A stretch of 64,000 bases of DNA, from positions 251,935,097-251,999,096 of the forward strand of contig JAYESD010000001.1 in NCBI GenBank assembly GCA_036927565.1, given 5' to 3'. The DNA is from Tuctoria greenei. Its lineage: Eukaryota; Streptophyta; Magnoliopsida; Poales; Poaceae. A program made the position numbers and the translations under genes. The notes below the pieces were generated by a model. The model made no database searches, was not told the origin of the DNA, and was given only the letters and a program-made list of their open reading frames with translations. Positions 22,497-34,526 of the stretch are shown here, piece after piece. Every line of letters begins with the position of its first letter. Position 1 is the stretch's first letter.

Positions 22497-22557
22497 ATTG
22501 GTATCAGATCCACGGTGCTCTAAACTTTGTGATTTTCATATGTTTTAACTAATCATC

Positions 22558-23600
22558 ATGGAGAAATACTCTACAAAACCTTGTGTGTTTAGTAGCATTG
22601 ATTTTCCAGTTTGGAAGGCATGTATGGAGGCTTTCATCCAGGCGCAAGGCTTCAAAATATTGGAAAAGGTGTACAAGCCTTACAACGTGCTGCCAAATGA
22701 TCAATTCACCGCTACGAACATGAGAGATGTCGACAATAACAACAAGGCGCATAACTTGATCATACAAGGATTGACTCAAAGTAACTTCGATCGAGTTGCA
22801 CACCTCCGATCTGCATACGATATTTGTAAAGCTCTATGTGATTATCATGAAGGATCCAACACTATCAAGGAGGTGAGACAAGACATGTTCAAGAAAGAAT
22901 ACATGCGCGTTGAGATGCAACCTGGTGAGTCAATCAATGAGCTCTTTTCTCGCTTTAACAAAATTCTCAGCAACTTGCGTAGTGTCAACGTTAATTTTTC
23001 AGATGCTAAAAATGCTAGACAATTAATAAGTGCATTAGACATGTCAATTTGGGAGATGAATGTTACATCTATTCGTGAGTCCACTATCATGAGTACACTT
23101 ACATTATATGTTCTATATTCCAAGTTAAAAACTCATGAAATTGACATAACCTCATGTAAGAACCCCAACAAGTCTTGCATTTGTTTCTCAACATCACTTG
23201 CCTAGCTCTAGCCAATCTTCATCATGTTGTACACTTGCTTTGTTGTCCGTTCTAACCCTTGAACAGATTGAAGAGTTTCCAGAGGAGGAGCTAGCACTTC
23301 TTTCTACTCGGTTCTCAAAAGCATTGCAAAATGTGAGAACTCAAAGAAGAGGAAGTAGTGTTTATCAACGATGCTTCAAATGTGTTAATACATGAAATTT
23401 TCATACAGATTGCTCTAATCTTTCAGGTCCTACTGCCCGTGATGAGAAGCAAACAAAGTTCAAGTCCTCCTATGCAAACAACAACAAGAATAAAAAGGGC
23501 TTTATAGGTTGCCAATTGGTAAATAGTTTTATCTCTGCACTTAAAGAACTTGGCAAGAGCGACGTGGTCAACGGAAGTGATGAAGATCAAGTATCAACGT
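22558..23600 (+). pseudogene. Copia gag of the second family (unit A), truncated
   Basis: The frame opens at ATG 22558 (MEKYSTKPCVFSSIDFPVW) and runs to 23205. It has a UBN2-type capsid region (YDICKALCDYHEGSNTIKE, GESINELFSRFNKILSNL). After a frame change it continues through RCFKC....HTDC, a zinc knuckle split by a TGA at 23392-23394. The sequence is cut off near 23600 by a Gypsy LTR fragment. No pol is left. Confidence 0.75.
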
Positions 23601-23604
23601 GGAC

Positions 23605-24648
23605 ATCTCCGCTCTTAGATCTATGGACCGGTCCATACGAGAATATGGCAGAACAATAGTGCCAAAAGGCCAAATATGGGTGCAACATAGCTGAATAATT
23701 AGGTGTATTGTTGATATGGTATGGATCATTGGATGGCATGGGGAACGGGAGTCGATTAGGGCTACCCTGGGAATTGCATGGCACACGACGGGGCTCGTGG
23801 GTGGGAAATGGGGATTCAAGCCTGCTAGTGAAACTTTAGTGGATCCGTACATACTAGTAGTCCCTTTTGAAAGGCTATTTTGTGATCCCTTGGCCACACA
23901 CCAACAGATGTGTGAATAGGTAACATAGAGGCTCTTTGTCACTGAAAGGCGAAGAAATCACGAACATGTGGGTAAAGTGGTACTATGTCTGCAGAGTGTA
24001 AATCTATCATGATGGCCGTGCTCCCGGTTAAGAGCACCTGGATAACCTACATGATAAGAATTAGACTTAGGTTTTGGGAATGGTTTGGTTATGTCATATG
24101 AACATGGTTTGTTATGAGAAGGCATGAAATTAGCATATGGTTATGATATTAATTGTTGGCTGGTTAATAATGAATTATGATGGTAAAAGAGGATATTGGA
24201 TAGGTGATATGATAATTACTTTGGTTGTGATAGGATTTAAACACACCTAGACATTGTAGGTTGCCTTTATAAGTTCGTGATCTAAAATGAGCTTTCTGCA
24301 ATGAACTATTTATTTCCATCCTTGATTTGAGCTACGTGTAATACTTTCCCACACTTGTTGAGTTTGACATGTGCTCAACTTTGCTATCCCTACAATTAAT
24401 TCAGCTACAAGAGATATTTTTGGAAGACAACTTGGAGCACTAGGCCGCGTACTACCGTTGATTACCTGTGGAGTTGGAATCGCCTACCCTAGTTTATTTT
24501 CCCATGCAATAGAATCATGGTATTTATATTATTTATGGCATGGTTAAATTCTAAGTATCATTTGTGATGTTGGTGTGTATGTATGAAGCAACATCCTGGG
24601 CACACATACACTTCACATGGTTCGTTTTTTTCAGAACTGGGTGTCACA
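23605..24648 (+). repeat. 5'-truncated Gypsy LTR fragment (unit A)
   Basis: It matches in reverse complement the 38860-37698 part of the young Tekay-like element's LTR with clear divergence. Landmarks are 'tagatctatggaccggtccata', 'tctgcagagtgt', 'cccggttaagagcacctgg', 'acatcctgggcacacatac' and the final 'gggtgtcaca'. No PBS follows, so it is a 3' LTR end or solo-LTR remnant, older than the intact element. Confidence 0.7.
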
Positions 24649-25452
24649 AGCCGGCAACCAAGATAAACAGAGGGCCGCCTAATAGGATACGAGCTTCCAA
24701 TAGAGTGTATCTCCTGTTAGTGCTATAATGACCGTGCCTGTAGTTAAATCCGTGACGAGCTACCATAAAGACCATCTCAGATTTCATAAATAAAGGAGAT
24801 GGGCTGAATTAAAGATCTTCTCGGATTAGTCTCACAAAAAGGAGATGTGCTGACATAAAGACCATCTCAGATTTCATAAATAAAGGAGATGGGCTGAATT
24901 GAAGACCATCTTGGATTAGTCTCAGAAAAAGGACACGGGCTATCATAAAGCCCATCTCGATTTTTTTTACATAAAGGAGACGGTCGTCCTTAGAGATCGT
25001 CTCTCAGTTATTACAAAAAGGAGACGAGCTTATTGGAAGGCCGTCTCGGATTAGTCATTAAATCTGTGGCGGGCTTTCATAAAGACCATCTCAGACTTCT
25101 TACCAAAAGGAGATGGACTTTTTAAATGCCCGTCTCGAATTAGTCTTCAAATCTGCGATGGACTGTCATAAAATCCATCTCAGATATTTTACATAAAGGA
25201 TATGACCGCCTTAAAGCTTGTCTCAGATTTCTTAGAAAAAGGAGATTGGCTGCTTTAAAGGTTGACTCGGATTTCTAACAAAAATGAGACGAGGGTTCTT
25301 AAATCTTGTCTCTCATGTATACTGATTGGCGACACGCCCAATAGCTCTTCTCCAATTACTCTGTAATGCGAGACGCGACGACACAGATGCTCTTTTTGTG
25401 CGTCTCCGTTCCTCATGCGGACACGTCTCGAATGAGCCTTTATCATGTAGTG
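24649..25452 (-). mobile_element. CACTA-like subterminal repeat block and terminus (upstream of unit B)
   Basis: From about 24765 to 25330, CCATCTC(A/G)GATT and GGAGATGGGCT motifs alternate with a step close to 45 bases (24773, 24818, 24863, 24908, 24953, 24997, 25041, 25086, 25131, 25175, 25220). The block ends at 25452 with ATCATGTAGTG, which is CACTACATGAT on the minus strand. From 25140 on it is homologous to unit A. Confidence 0.65.
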
Positions 25453-26257
25453 TCTGTTTTCAGTCTATTGAAATCAAAGGTGATTTATGTTGACGTTAAA
25501 ATCTCGCTGATGTTTTAGAAGATGGGATTTTTGCACGAGCACCACGGGCTCCGACCATAGAAGGAAACTCTATAGGTAGTAGGTCGTCTTAACGGTAATA
25601 GTAGAAGAGATAAAAAAGATGATGGGGGAGCGGTACGGGTCCCACGATGAGAACGGCCTGAGAATGGTGGGAGGTGGGGGAGTGTGAGGTGGGAGTTGGC
25701 GGCTGTCGGGAACTTCTTGAGAACGACCAGGAGAAGGGGGTAGGATGATCAACGTGGGTGAGAGAATTAAGTGAGAGAGAGAGAGAGAGAGGAGAACATT
25801 GGATGAAGGTTGAAGGTCATTAATTCTCCGTTCAATACCAACCCGATAGTTTATCAACGTTCACCTAAGAAATCAGATATTTCAGTCAACTGAAAATTAA
25901 ATTTATTAGGATGCACGCGTACTACCTCATTTAAAAATAAATGAAGGACATCAATTTGAACTAGATTAGCTGTCCCCATTTATTTCATAGCAGAAGTGAT
26001 ATGAACACGAGCGTGTCTCCGTGATGTTGTCCCAATCTTTCACGGTACTAGACAATCCAAGAATTAATATATCGAAAACAACTTTAAAATTGATAGATGA
26101 AGCTGGCTTACTGGAGATGCAAACCAAAAACAACAAAGCTCCTACCCTTGGTGCTGATTTTAACCACCAACAGGACAAGAGAAAGTACAGCAAACACCCA
26201 GATCACCACTTCAAGCAGTTGCTTGATCACAATCCACAAAAGAACCTGACTGATTAG

Positions 26258-27150
26258 TAGACTGAGTCAGTAGGGAAAGAATTTTCCAGCCAAGTAGCAG
26301 ATTGGGATCTCTTGTCTGGAGCATACACAACACATGAAAAGAATAAAGATAAAACCCCACCGTCCAATCAGGTCTTCTCAATAGCTAAGCAGATCTTTCT
26401 CTTGGCAGAAATCATGCACTAGGGTAAAGCACCCAGAAACAGTTCTTCACGTAACTAGCTGATAATATACTTCCAGCCGCAGCAAAAGCAACACGAACAG
26501 AAGGATGGATCTACGAAGAAATCAAGGACGTACTCAGATCAAATAATCTGATCACATTGATTCCCAGTCCCTAAGGAAGGCTGCACAATAAGATCATCGG
26601 GGGAGAAGATCGCCTTCACCTACTCTCCATAGCAGATTGGAAATTCCTACGCAGCAAGCACACGATAAAATATAATATATGATCCTCCTTTACAAGGGAC
26701 CACGTCCCAAGCCTTTTATATGAGCTCATAGATAGACTCCAATGCCCATACGACTTGGACTCTTGTTCACCCTGGTGCACGTAGGCACCCATCACACGTT
26801 AGGGTCCAAAGCAGAAACCAATTGACTCCACTAGTTAAACAAATTGACCTGGATCACAATACGGACCTTGACTATAACAAAACTGATTCATCCTTGTACA
26901 CGCAGGTACCAATGACTAACACTCACATATATGACTAAGACTCTTGCAAATCATAAAATAATATAGCAAGGTCGCTAATACTCCTGCTTACATTCTCAAA
27001 TTAAAGAAGCATAACTGATTGCATATATCCCCACGTTGGGCTTCTGTTGATATCGATAAGCTTAATACTAGCATATAAATATTGTTTCATGTTCCTTACT
27101 CCATGCTTCTCATCCTTGCACAGATTGTTAGCACTCCTAAACATTTTTGT
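26258..27150. other. Unit B segment without recognised coding content
   Basis: This is the copy of 14391-15262, possibly LTR-like on the minus strand. No ORF with a recognisable domain is present. Confidence 0.4.
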
Positions 27151-28230
27151 GCATGGCAAAACATCAACAACTATTGATCCAGCCATGCCAATCAGATCAA
27201 AAGAAAAAGGACCAATCTGAATAATCTTGCTTGAATTATTGGATGAACATTTAACAAGACTCAAATAATTATCTGAAAGGGCAACAGCCTCATCGTACTC
27301 CCTCCCTTGGATCAAAGCCGCCTCTTGGCTTTGCGGGTGCATCAATTAATTTTCTCATATTTGCAGCAACTGTATTAATGTATTTGGCTTTGAATTCAGC
27401 TCCTATAAAAGTATACTTTGCAAGCATCAGTTCGTATGCAATATCTTTCTTCTTCTCCTTCAAAGTAATAGGCATAGAGCCAATCTTCAATGAAGTATTT
27501 TGATCACCGCAACTTGTTTCATAGCCATGAACCTCAAGCACTGTAACATCTTTTGAACCACTGGTAGCATTCAAATGAACTGGAATAACTACATCATTCT
27601 TCTCCCCTTGGAGCAATGACATCCTCTGCTTTGGGGTGTCTTTGGGTGCCCTTTTCTTTTTTCGAAACAGCAGGAAACTCTGTTGCATTTATAGCACTTT
27701 CCTTCCTCGGCTTCAGCACATGAGATATACCTTTATGCATGAATGAATAATTATTGGAACAGCCCCCATGCGTTGCATCACGATCGAACTGCCATGGCCT
27801 CCCCAACACCAAATCCCATGCGCTCGTCGGCACCACATCGCAGTCTACACTATCAATATGGTTGCCCACTGCAAATTTTACTCTTGCTTTGTGAGTGATT
27901 CTCAGTGTACCACTTTGATTCATCCACTACATATAACGTGGAGTAGGCAGCCTCCATGTTGACAAAGACAATGCATGTTCCACATCCGAACAAATAACAT
28001 ATTAGTGAAACTTCGACCATCAATAATTAACTTGCATGCCTTTTGTTTTATTTTTCATTGTGATTGGAAAATAGAACAGCATTGTCCCTTCAAATTAGCA
28101 ATGGTGCAATCACCTTGTACTTCTTGAGACATCAATGATAAACCATTTGAAGCATGATCGGAATGATCAGTCATTGGTTTATTAGAAACCTGAATATGTT
28201 GTCTAGGTGTTAACAAAGACGTATCAATAC
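27150..28230 (-). pseudogene. Tat/Athila-like Gypsy protease fragment (unit B)
   Basis: Same organisation as in unit A. The LGRPWQFDRDATHGG motif and the continuous segment 27594-27923 are open here, from MNQSGTLRITHKARVKF onward. The active site reads IIDGRS instead of IIDGGS (28010-28030), which would damage the flap-side Gly of the catalytic motif. Frames are interrupted between segments. Confidence 0.7.
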
Positions 28231-28439
28231 TTGCAGCAGTAGAATCATCTTGAGAACCTTTTTTTTCACAAACACATCAGAGACACCATTTGCAGCTTCA
28301 TTTTTTAATGCAATAGCACTCGCAAAACTGTTTTGAGATGTGGTCGATATATTAGTTTTAACAATAGCACTAGCTGAATCCTTCTCACAGCTTCCAGCAG
28401 AAAATTCAATTTTTGAAGCAATATGAATATATAGTTTGA

Positions 28440-29840
28440 ACTCTCTAGTGTTTTTTATTATTAGATAAGCTTTCAGCATATTTGTAACATTTGATCTCTG
28501 TAAACTCTTGATGTGTCCAAGAAAGTAATAATCATAGAGGTAATTATTGGTGTTAGTATGCATTAGTAACTTTCTAACCATATGTAGTGTCTCTTAGATA
28601 CATTGGCTCTATTGTATTTTCACAATAACATTTTAATATTGCCAAATGATACTTGCTCCCCCCCCCCCCCCCCGGTTTGCTTACGTTCAAGTTGCTTCGA
28701 AATTATATTCTAGGATCTGTGGATTCCATGTTTCTACATATATTTATCTTATATTACTTCAACCACAATCAAATACCTTTTTTAATCTTATAAGTCAGAT
28801 TTAGGAAATTTACACTTTGCTTAGGCATTTCAGTTTCCTAAAGAAAAAACTTTTTTGCTGAAAAAAATTGCATTCTTACGGGATTCTTGCAACCTAATTC
28901 AAGTTGCTGGAACTTTTACCTCAGATTCAACTTTTTTTATTTATGAAACCTTGTGAGTGTATGTGCGCGCGCCTGTGTTTGTGTTTGTGTGTTTGTGTGT
29001 GTGTACGCGCGGTGCGTGCGTGTGTGTGTGATGTCCTTAATATGTAAAAAATATGCTCATTTGCATTAGGAGCTCAAAGTGGCAAAAGTTATAAGTCAGC
29101 TTCAGGTATTTTTCTGAACTGCTTTTGTTGTGTGGTAGTTTCCTCATAAAACAAGGAAAACATACAAGCGTCATGATACTTGTTCATACAATGTTATACT
29201 TAACAAAAGGAAAGATTTGTCAAAGTGGTGTATCTCTCATGGTCGTTACCACTGAGAAGTTGTTGAAACATGGAAATCTGAATTTCGCACATCTTCTACT
29301 ACAAAGATGTTATCTTTGTTGTAACTTGCAAATAACGTTATGCAGAATGCCACAAAGAAAATAGTGGATACATAATAAACTCATGAGAGTCATCCCTGCT
29401 GCCCACAATGAAGTTTTCAACAACGGTGATGATTATGGACGGAAGGTTGTAAAATGGCTGGTATGTATGTTATATTCATATGTGTATTCGTTGAAGTAGT
29501 TACTCTATTATCATGTACAAACATTCGCGATGCATTAAAACATTGTTTCTTTAACATAAAAATCTTTGGACGTCTAGATACTAAGAAAATGGTAAAGTGC
29601 TAAACATCGGAATATATCTGAAGCTGACTTATAACCTTTGCCACTTTAATCTCCTAATGCAAATTAGCATATTTTTTTAGATAATAAGAACATCAAAGAC
29701 ACACACACACACACACACACATGCTCGCACGCACAAGCATGCATGCACTCCAACACACACAGTTTCATAAATAAAGTAATGGAATGTGAGTAAAAGTTCC
29801 AACAACTGAATCAACACAAGAATCCAATCAGAAATTGTTT
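28440..29840. repeat. Hairpin-forming inverted repeat around the CID fragment (unit B)
   Basis: Copy of the unit A hairpin. The arms are about 28860-29130 and 29560-29840, with GT/CA microsatellites at 28970-29030 and 29698-29722. The poly-C run is 28658-28673. Confidence 0.72.
29211..29460 (+). pseudogene. Captured CID gene fragment, copy B
   Basis: Same CID core as in unit A (KDLSKWCISHGRYH, VVETWKSEF, NNGDDYG). It carries TGA at 29253-29255, one codon before unit A's stop, and a TAA replacing a Tyr codon in the LLYLANN motif (29322-29324). The one-base shift before RVIPAAH is shared with A and C. A GTATGT donor-like sequence follows at 29461. Confidence 0.74.
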
Positions 29841-29924
29841 CCTACCTCAGGCAAATAATCACTTATTGCCAAGTCCTACTGTATCCTTCCTAAAGAAGAC
29901 TAACAATAGTCAAATCTAGGTTCC

Positions 29925-31516
29925 CACTACAAGAAATGAGTAAAAAGGCCGTTGGCCTAATAACCGTCAGTTTCCTTCTATAGCTGACGTACATACTTTA
30001 TAACCGTTGGTGAACCGTCGGCTTAAGCCGACGCTCTTGATTCGATGTTTTTAACTCATAAAATTGTCAGTCCCGACACATTTAACTCTTAATTAAATCC
30101 GTCGGTTTCAGATGCCGATACATTTAATCTTTATAACCACCGGCCTAATACTGACACATTTAATTGTTGTATAGCTGTCGGCCTTGGGGCTCACCGGCAG
30201 CTTTATTGGCATAAAACCGTCGGCTGTCCATCTCACCTGACACCTTTAACCAATACATTTTCATTTGTTTAACCGCACTACAAGTAACTCATGCTCATTC
30301 ATTGGATTCCTTTGGAGCTTGCTAACATGTTTTTTTTAACCATTAATTCTTGGTCAATCATTGGATTGAGAGATCGTCAACACTCTTTTATTTTTTTTTA
30401 ATGCAAAGCTTACCGGACGTCTAACGCAGCCCTGACTCGTTGGCGAAGGGGACCAGGAGACGACGGAGTTCACCCACGCCAACCCATCCACACTGTTGGG
30501 AATCACCATACCGACAAGGGAGCACATGAGCTCCGTTGACTCATAGCGGTCGTCGAGAGTTGAGACGAGGAGGCAGCCGCCGCGGGTGTCAAGGATGGAG
30601 TCTGTAGAGGACCCCTCATGCATCGGCAAAGAAGGCGCCGGCCTGGTGGGTGGCAGCGGTGTTGAGCTCCGATCCGATAACAACGGGTGGACTGAAATGA
30701 ACCGCAAACGTCCAGGCGCCTCGGAGATGAGGTAGACTCAGAGGATCAACAACGCGGGTGGCGTGCCTGGAAGCGGTGGAGGAAGACCGGGCCGGAGGCA
30801 TGGAGGTACCAATAATGGCAATCGAGGGCGCCCTAGAGGAGGCTGGTGGGGAGGCCGACACAGAGCAGGATCTTCTGCAGGAGGTCATCGTCGCCAAGGA
30901 CCAACCAAGCGGAGGTCTCTGCCACCAAGGAAGCAGGATCTCCCGCAGGACCAAGGAAGCAGGATCTCCCGCAGGAGGTTCTCCATTCTGTTGGTGTGCG
31001 ATGGCGGCTGGTGGTGTGTGGCTAGAAGTGGGCAAGTGTGGGGTGGCGCGGCTTAAGTTGTGTGTAGTTAGGTTTCGCAGTTCGCAAGTAGTGGGAATAG
31101 CAAAAAGAGGGACTATGTAGAGGATTGAAAATTTGTAGGGTACGAGAGAGAATCGGGGGCCAACAGATGTAGCCGTCAGCTTAGAATCAGAAGCCGACAG
31201 CTATAGTCTATAAACATCAGACAACACTGCAAACCGGTGGTTTTAATGTTTGGGCGGGAGACGCTTTTTTCAGGGGGTGCCAGGTCCAACATATGACCGT
31301 CGGTCTGGGGGGAGAAATCGACGACTTTCGCTAAGGCCGTCGAGATTTCTGGAGGAACCGACGTAAATTATTATGGCCATCGGCCGCCACAAAAGGACCG
31401 ACAGTTATATATTTTTTGCCATTGGGGGGACTAAACCGACGGTGTTAGACTATATAAGTTCTATGGCCCTAATGGTTATAATTTCCCTGACGCCGTATTG
31501 ACAGATTCTTGTAGTG
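29925..31516. mobile_element. Non-autonomous CACTA transposon carrying an F-box fragment, copy B
   Basis: The best preserved copy. It starts CACTACAAGAAATGAG, ends ATTCTTGTAGTG, and has perfect TCC flanks at 29922-29924 and 31517-31519. The CACTACAAGAA inverted termini are canonical. Subterminal CGTCGG/CCGACG repeats flank a GC-rich interior. Confidence 0.88.
30410..30995 (-). pseudogene. F-box protein gene fragment inside the CACTA element, copy B
   Basis: Same decayed F-box and F-box-associated remnants as in unit A. It contains a 26-bp tandem duplication (30925-30950 / 30951-30976) that is also in unit C but not A. The duplication adds a further frameshift. Confidence 0.66.
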
Positions 31517-31519
31517 TCC

Positions 31520-32009
31520 TGGGAAAAAATTCCAAACCTTTTGTTATGGTCGCACTATTAGTGGCCTGTAAAGCGATGCAGATCCACAATTAGAGCTACA
31601 ACATGTCTCGTTCATGCAAATCATGAGTTTCTAGAGTTAGCCTGCCAGCACCAGAAAGGACAACGACATGCCATGATCAAAGCTGAGCAGCCTCGATGCG
31701 TTCTACTTATAAACCAACCTTCCAACAACGGTAGGAAATTACTACCACCAAGAAAGCATGCGCGAAGCAGCATGCAAGCAGTTACCTTAACGACATCGAG
31801 GCATTCAGAATCACCAAAAGAAAAGAAAAAACATGGACCCTGTCACCATACTAGCCCCGATTCATTCTTCGCACCCGCACTAACTGAAACAAAGAAATCG
31901 AAATTCTGTCCAATGAGCACCCCTAATAATAAATACTTCCTCTGTTATGAAATAAATGAGGACAGAAAATCTAGTTCAGAATAGTTGTCTTTGTCATAAT
32001 ACATTTCAG
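31520..32009. other. Unit B segment without recognised coding content
   Basis: Copy of 19573-20055. A short open frame (31673-31984) has no recognisable domain and I see nothing else. Confidence 0.5.
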
Positions 32010-32460
32010 TTTCAGTTGACTTAAATCTATGATTTATTTGTGAATGTCTGTTAACTATCTATTTAACATTGAACAGATACTTAATGACCTTCAACCTGCA
32101 TCAGACCTTATCCTCTCTCTATCTCTGTCACCTGATCTCTCACCCACGTTGGTCACCTTACACCCTTCCCCTGGTCATTCTCAACAAGTTCCCCAGCATT
32201 GCCCCCTCCCACTACAAACTCCCCCACCTCCCACCATTCTTTGCCTGGTCTCTTTGTGGGATCTATACCACTCCCCTATCATATTTGTTTTTTCCTTCCG
32301 CTACTACTATCGAGCCAACCTACTACTTCTACATTCTCCTTCTATGGTCGGAGCTCGTGGAGCTCGCGCAAAAACCATACCTTCTAAAACATCAATGAGA
32401 TTTGTTTGTCGAATTAAATCACCTCTGATTTAAACAGATTGAAATCAGATGTGATTTCAG
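32010..32460. repeat. Long inverted-repeat arm, right (unit B)
   Basis: Reverse-complement partner of 25454-25900, the same pair as 13590-14030 / 20056-20510 in unit A. Confidence 0.78.
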
Positions 32461-32639
32461 CTAATTGAAAAATAATACTTACAAAATAAGATGACTGAAA
32501 ATCCATCAGCGATTTGATGTACTAGTGTCCTCAGAAATCATTGAAATGCAGATTTAGTTGCGTAGTAGGGGATAGATCTCACCTCGGAGCTGCTCCTTGA
32601 GGCAGCATGTGTGTGGGTGGGGTGGGCCCGCAGTCTGGT

Positions 32640-32830
32640 TCATCATGTGCATACATTAGTGATGTATTAAAACATTGTTTATTTAACATAACATTCGTTG
32701 GATGACTAGATATTAAGAAGAGGGTAAAATGTTTAACATAGAAAAATACCTGAAGCTAACTTATAACATTTGCCACTTTCAGCTCCTATTACAAATGAGC
32801 ATTTTTTACATAATAAGAACATCACGCGCG

Positions 32831-32872
<42 letters not shown>

Positions 32873-33429
32873 GAAACACGCAAACACAGTTTCATAAATA
32901 AAAAGGAATGGGATTTTGTAAGCAAAAAAGTTTTTTTTAGAGAATCTGAAATGCCTTAGCAAAGTGAAAATTTCCTGAAAATGACTTAAAAGGTAAAAGA
33001 AAATTGATTGTGGTAGCAGAAATAAATGATAAATATATATGTAGAAATATGGAATCCATATTTCATGTAATATAACTTTGAAACAACTTGAATGTAAGCT
33101 CACGGGGGGAGAAAGCAAGTATCATTTGGGAATACTAAAAGGTTATAGTGAGAAGACAATAAAACTGATGTATCCAAGAGACAATACATATGGTTATAAA
33201 ATTACTAATGAATACTAATACCAATAATTTCCTCTATCATCATAACTTTCTCGAACATGTCAATATATAACGTAGATCAAATGTTATGAATAATATGATG
33301 AAAGCTTATCTAATGATAAAAACATTAGAGAGTTCAAACTATATATTCACATAAATAATGATCTCTTCACAAGGTTCAATGTTAGAATATGTGTGGATTT
33401 AATAGAGAACATGTTTTCCATGTTGCAGC
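32640..33429. repeat. Rearranged copy of the CID-flanking sequence (unit B)
   Basis: Copy of 20690-21462, with an expanded CA microsatellite at about 32826-32870. No intact gene. Confidence 0.68.
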
Positions 33430-34466
33430 TGTTAGGCAACATCTAGATATAGACAACTGGGAATGAAAGGATAGTTTGGTGTTTTTCAACATTAGCAAAA
33501 GATTTGGTTTGCATGTGTGCAAGGAGTGCATGGACGTGGCAACATGGTTCGAAGGCGTGATGAAGAGAAGTGGACGTAAAGAATTAGTAGAAAAGGTCCA
33601 ACTAGATGGAATTATGCCTCAAGCTGCGGCTAAGGTAGTTATGGTTCGTTTATGGAAAGTTTGGAGTTTGTTTTGGTTAGATTTCGTGTGGGTCATGAAG
33701 TTGAGTTATTTTAGGAATGTTTAGGAAGTTTCTAAAATGTTTGGAAGTCTTAAGATTCCTTCTATCTGCGTATAGAAGAGTCTTGAGTAGTTATGAAATG
33801 TTTCAGTTAAAACTGAGTAGGATTGAAGTCCTAGTTTGGATTGGCTTGGCCCTAGGGCTGGTTATAAAAGCAAGGAAGGCCAGAGCTCGTGGAAAGACGA
33901 CTTTGCGCTGTTCCTCTTGTGTTTTGATCAATAAAATTCGTAATTTAGAGGAGCTTTTGTGCCTTGTTCGTCTGACTTGTTTCAGACAAGTTTTTCTCGT
34001 CGAGTTTCTGCACAACACTACATTGCGTAAGTGTTTTTATCTTAACTCGAGTTTTACAGATCCAATTGATGTGATTATTTTTAGGTTATCTTCACAACTT
34101 TTTTATCTATCATGTGTAAAAATTTCACCATCATTAGATTTGTGGTTTCTAATGTACACGAGTTTCTTTGCAGTGTTGTAGATTTGTTTTTACTCGGATA
34201 GAATAGATTGACCTTTATTCGATCTTTCAATCATAACTTGAGTTTTTCTTGACGGTTTTCTGTGATTCTTGTTTTCGTGTCTTTGTGACTTTATTATCTA
34301 TATTATATACTACTTTTTTCACGATTGAACATGTTTAGATCAGTTGCACACAAGGTTTCTTAATACATTAGATTTCTGTCGTGGGGTTTTCCTTGCCTCC
34401 GTTGAAAAAGTTTTCATCTACCATTGACCACCTCTTGCAGCTTTTCAAGTGCTCTTCGACCCTACA
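33430..34466 (+). repeat. LTR of the second Copia family (unit B)
   Basis: It begins TGTTAGGCAAC and ends GACCCTACA, followed by TTGGTGTCAGAGTC, a decayed PBS. The TATA box is near 33863-33869. Homologous to 21463-22496. Confidence 0.72.
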
Positions 34467-34526
34467 ATTGGTGTCAGAGTCACGGTGATCTACCTTTATG
34501 ATTTGCACATGTTTTGACTAATCATC

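Larger units (their letters stand above)
13270..24432. repeat. Composite duplicated unit, copy A
   Basis: About 11.2 kb that is repeated almost colinearly at 25140-36394 (B) and in part at 36395-52350 (C). Colinear landmarks include the GA-rich arm, the antisense protease fragment, the C-run, the CID fragment, the CACTA with F-box remnant, the second arm, the Copia LTR-gag and the truncated Gypsy LTR. Similarity is high enough to follow base by base with scattered substitutions and small indels. Confidence 0.88.

Noticed and set aside
23568..23942. Antisense 125-codon frame, repeated at 35538-35915
   Set aside because: It lies within the Gypsy LTR fragment and corresponds to the frame at 38657-38935 in the intact LTR, so it is not a separate gene.
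26021..26257. A 78-codon frame ending FKQLLDHNPQKNLTD, similar in C (to 37006) and frameshifted in A (to 14390)
   Set aside because: It looks protein-like and could be a captured exon, but I recognise no domain. It overlaps a possible antisense LTR, and A is broken. Not strong enough to call a gene.
32822..33118. Frames with Cys-Val or Thr-His repeats
   Set aside because: They are the translation of the CA/GT microsatellite and its flank.
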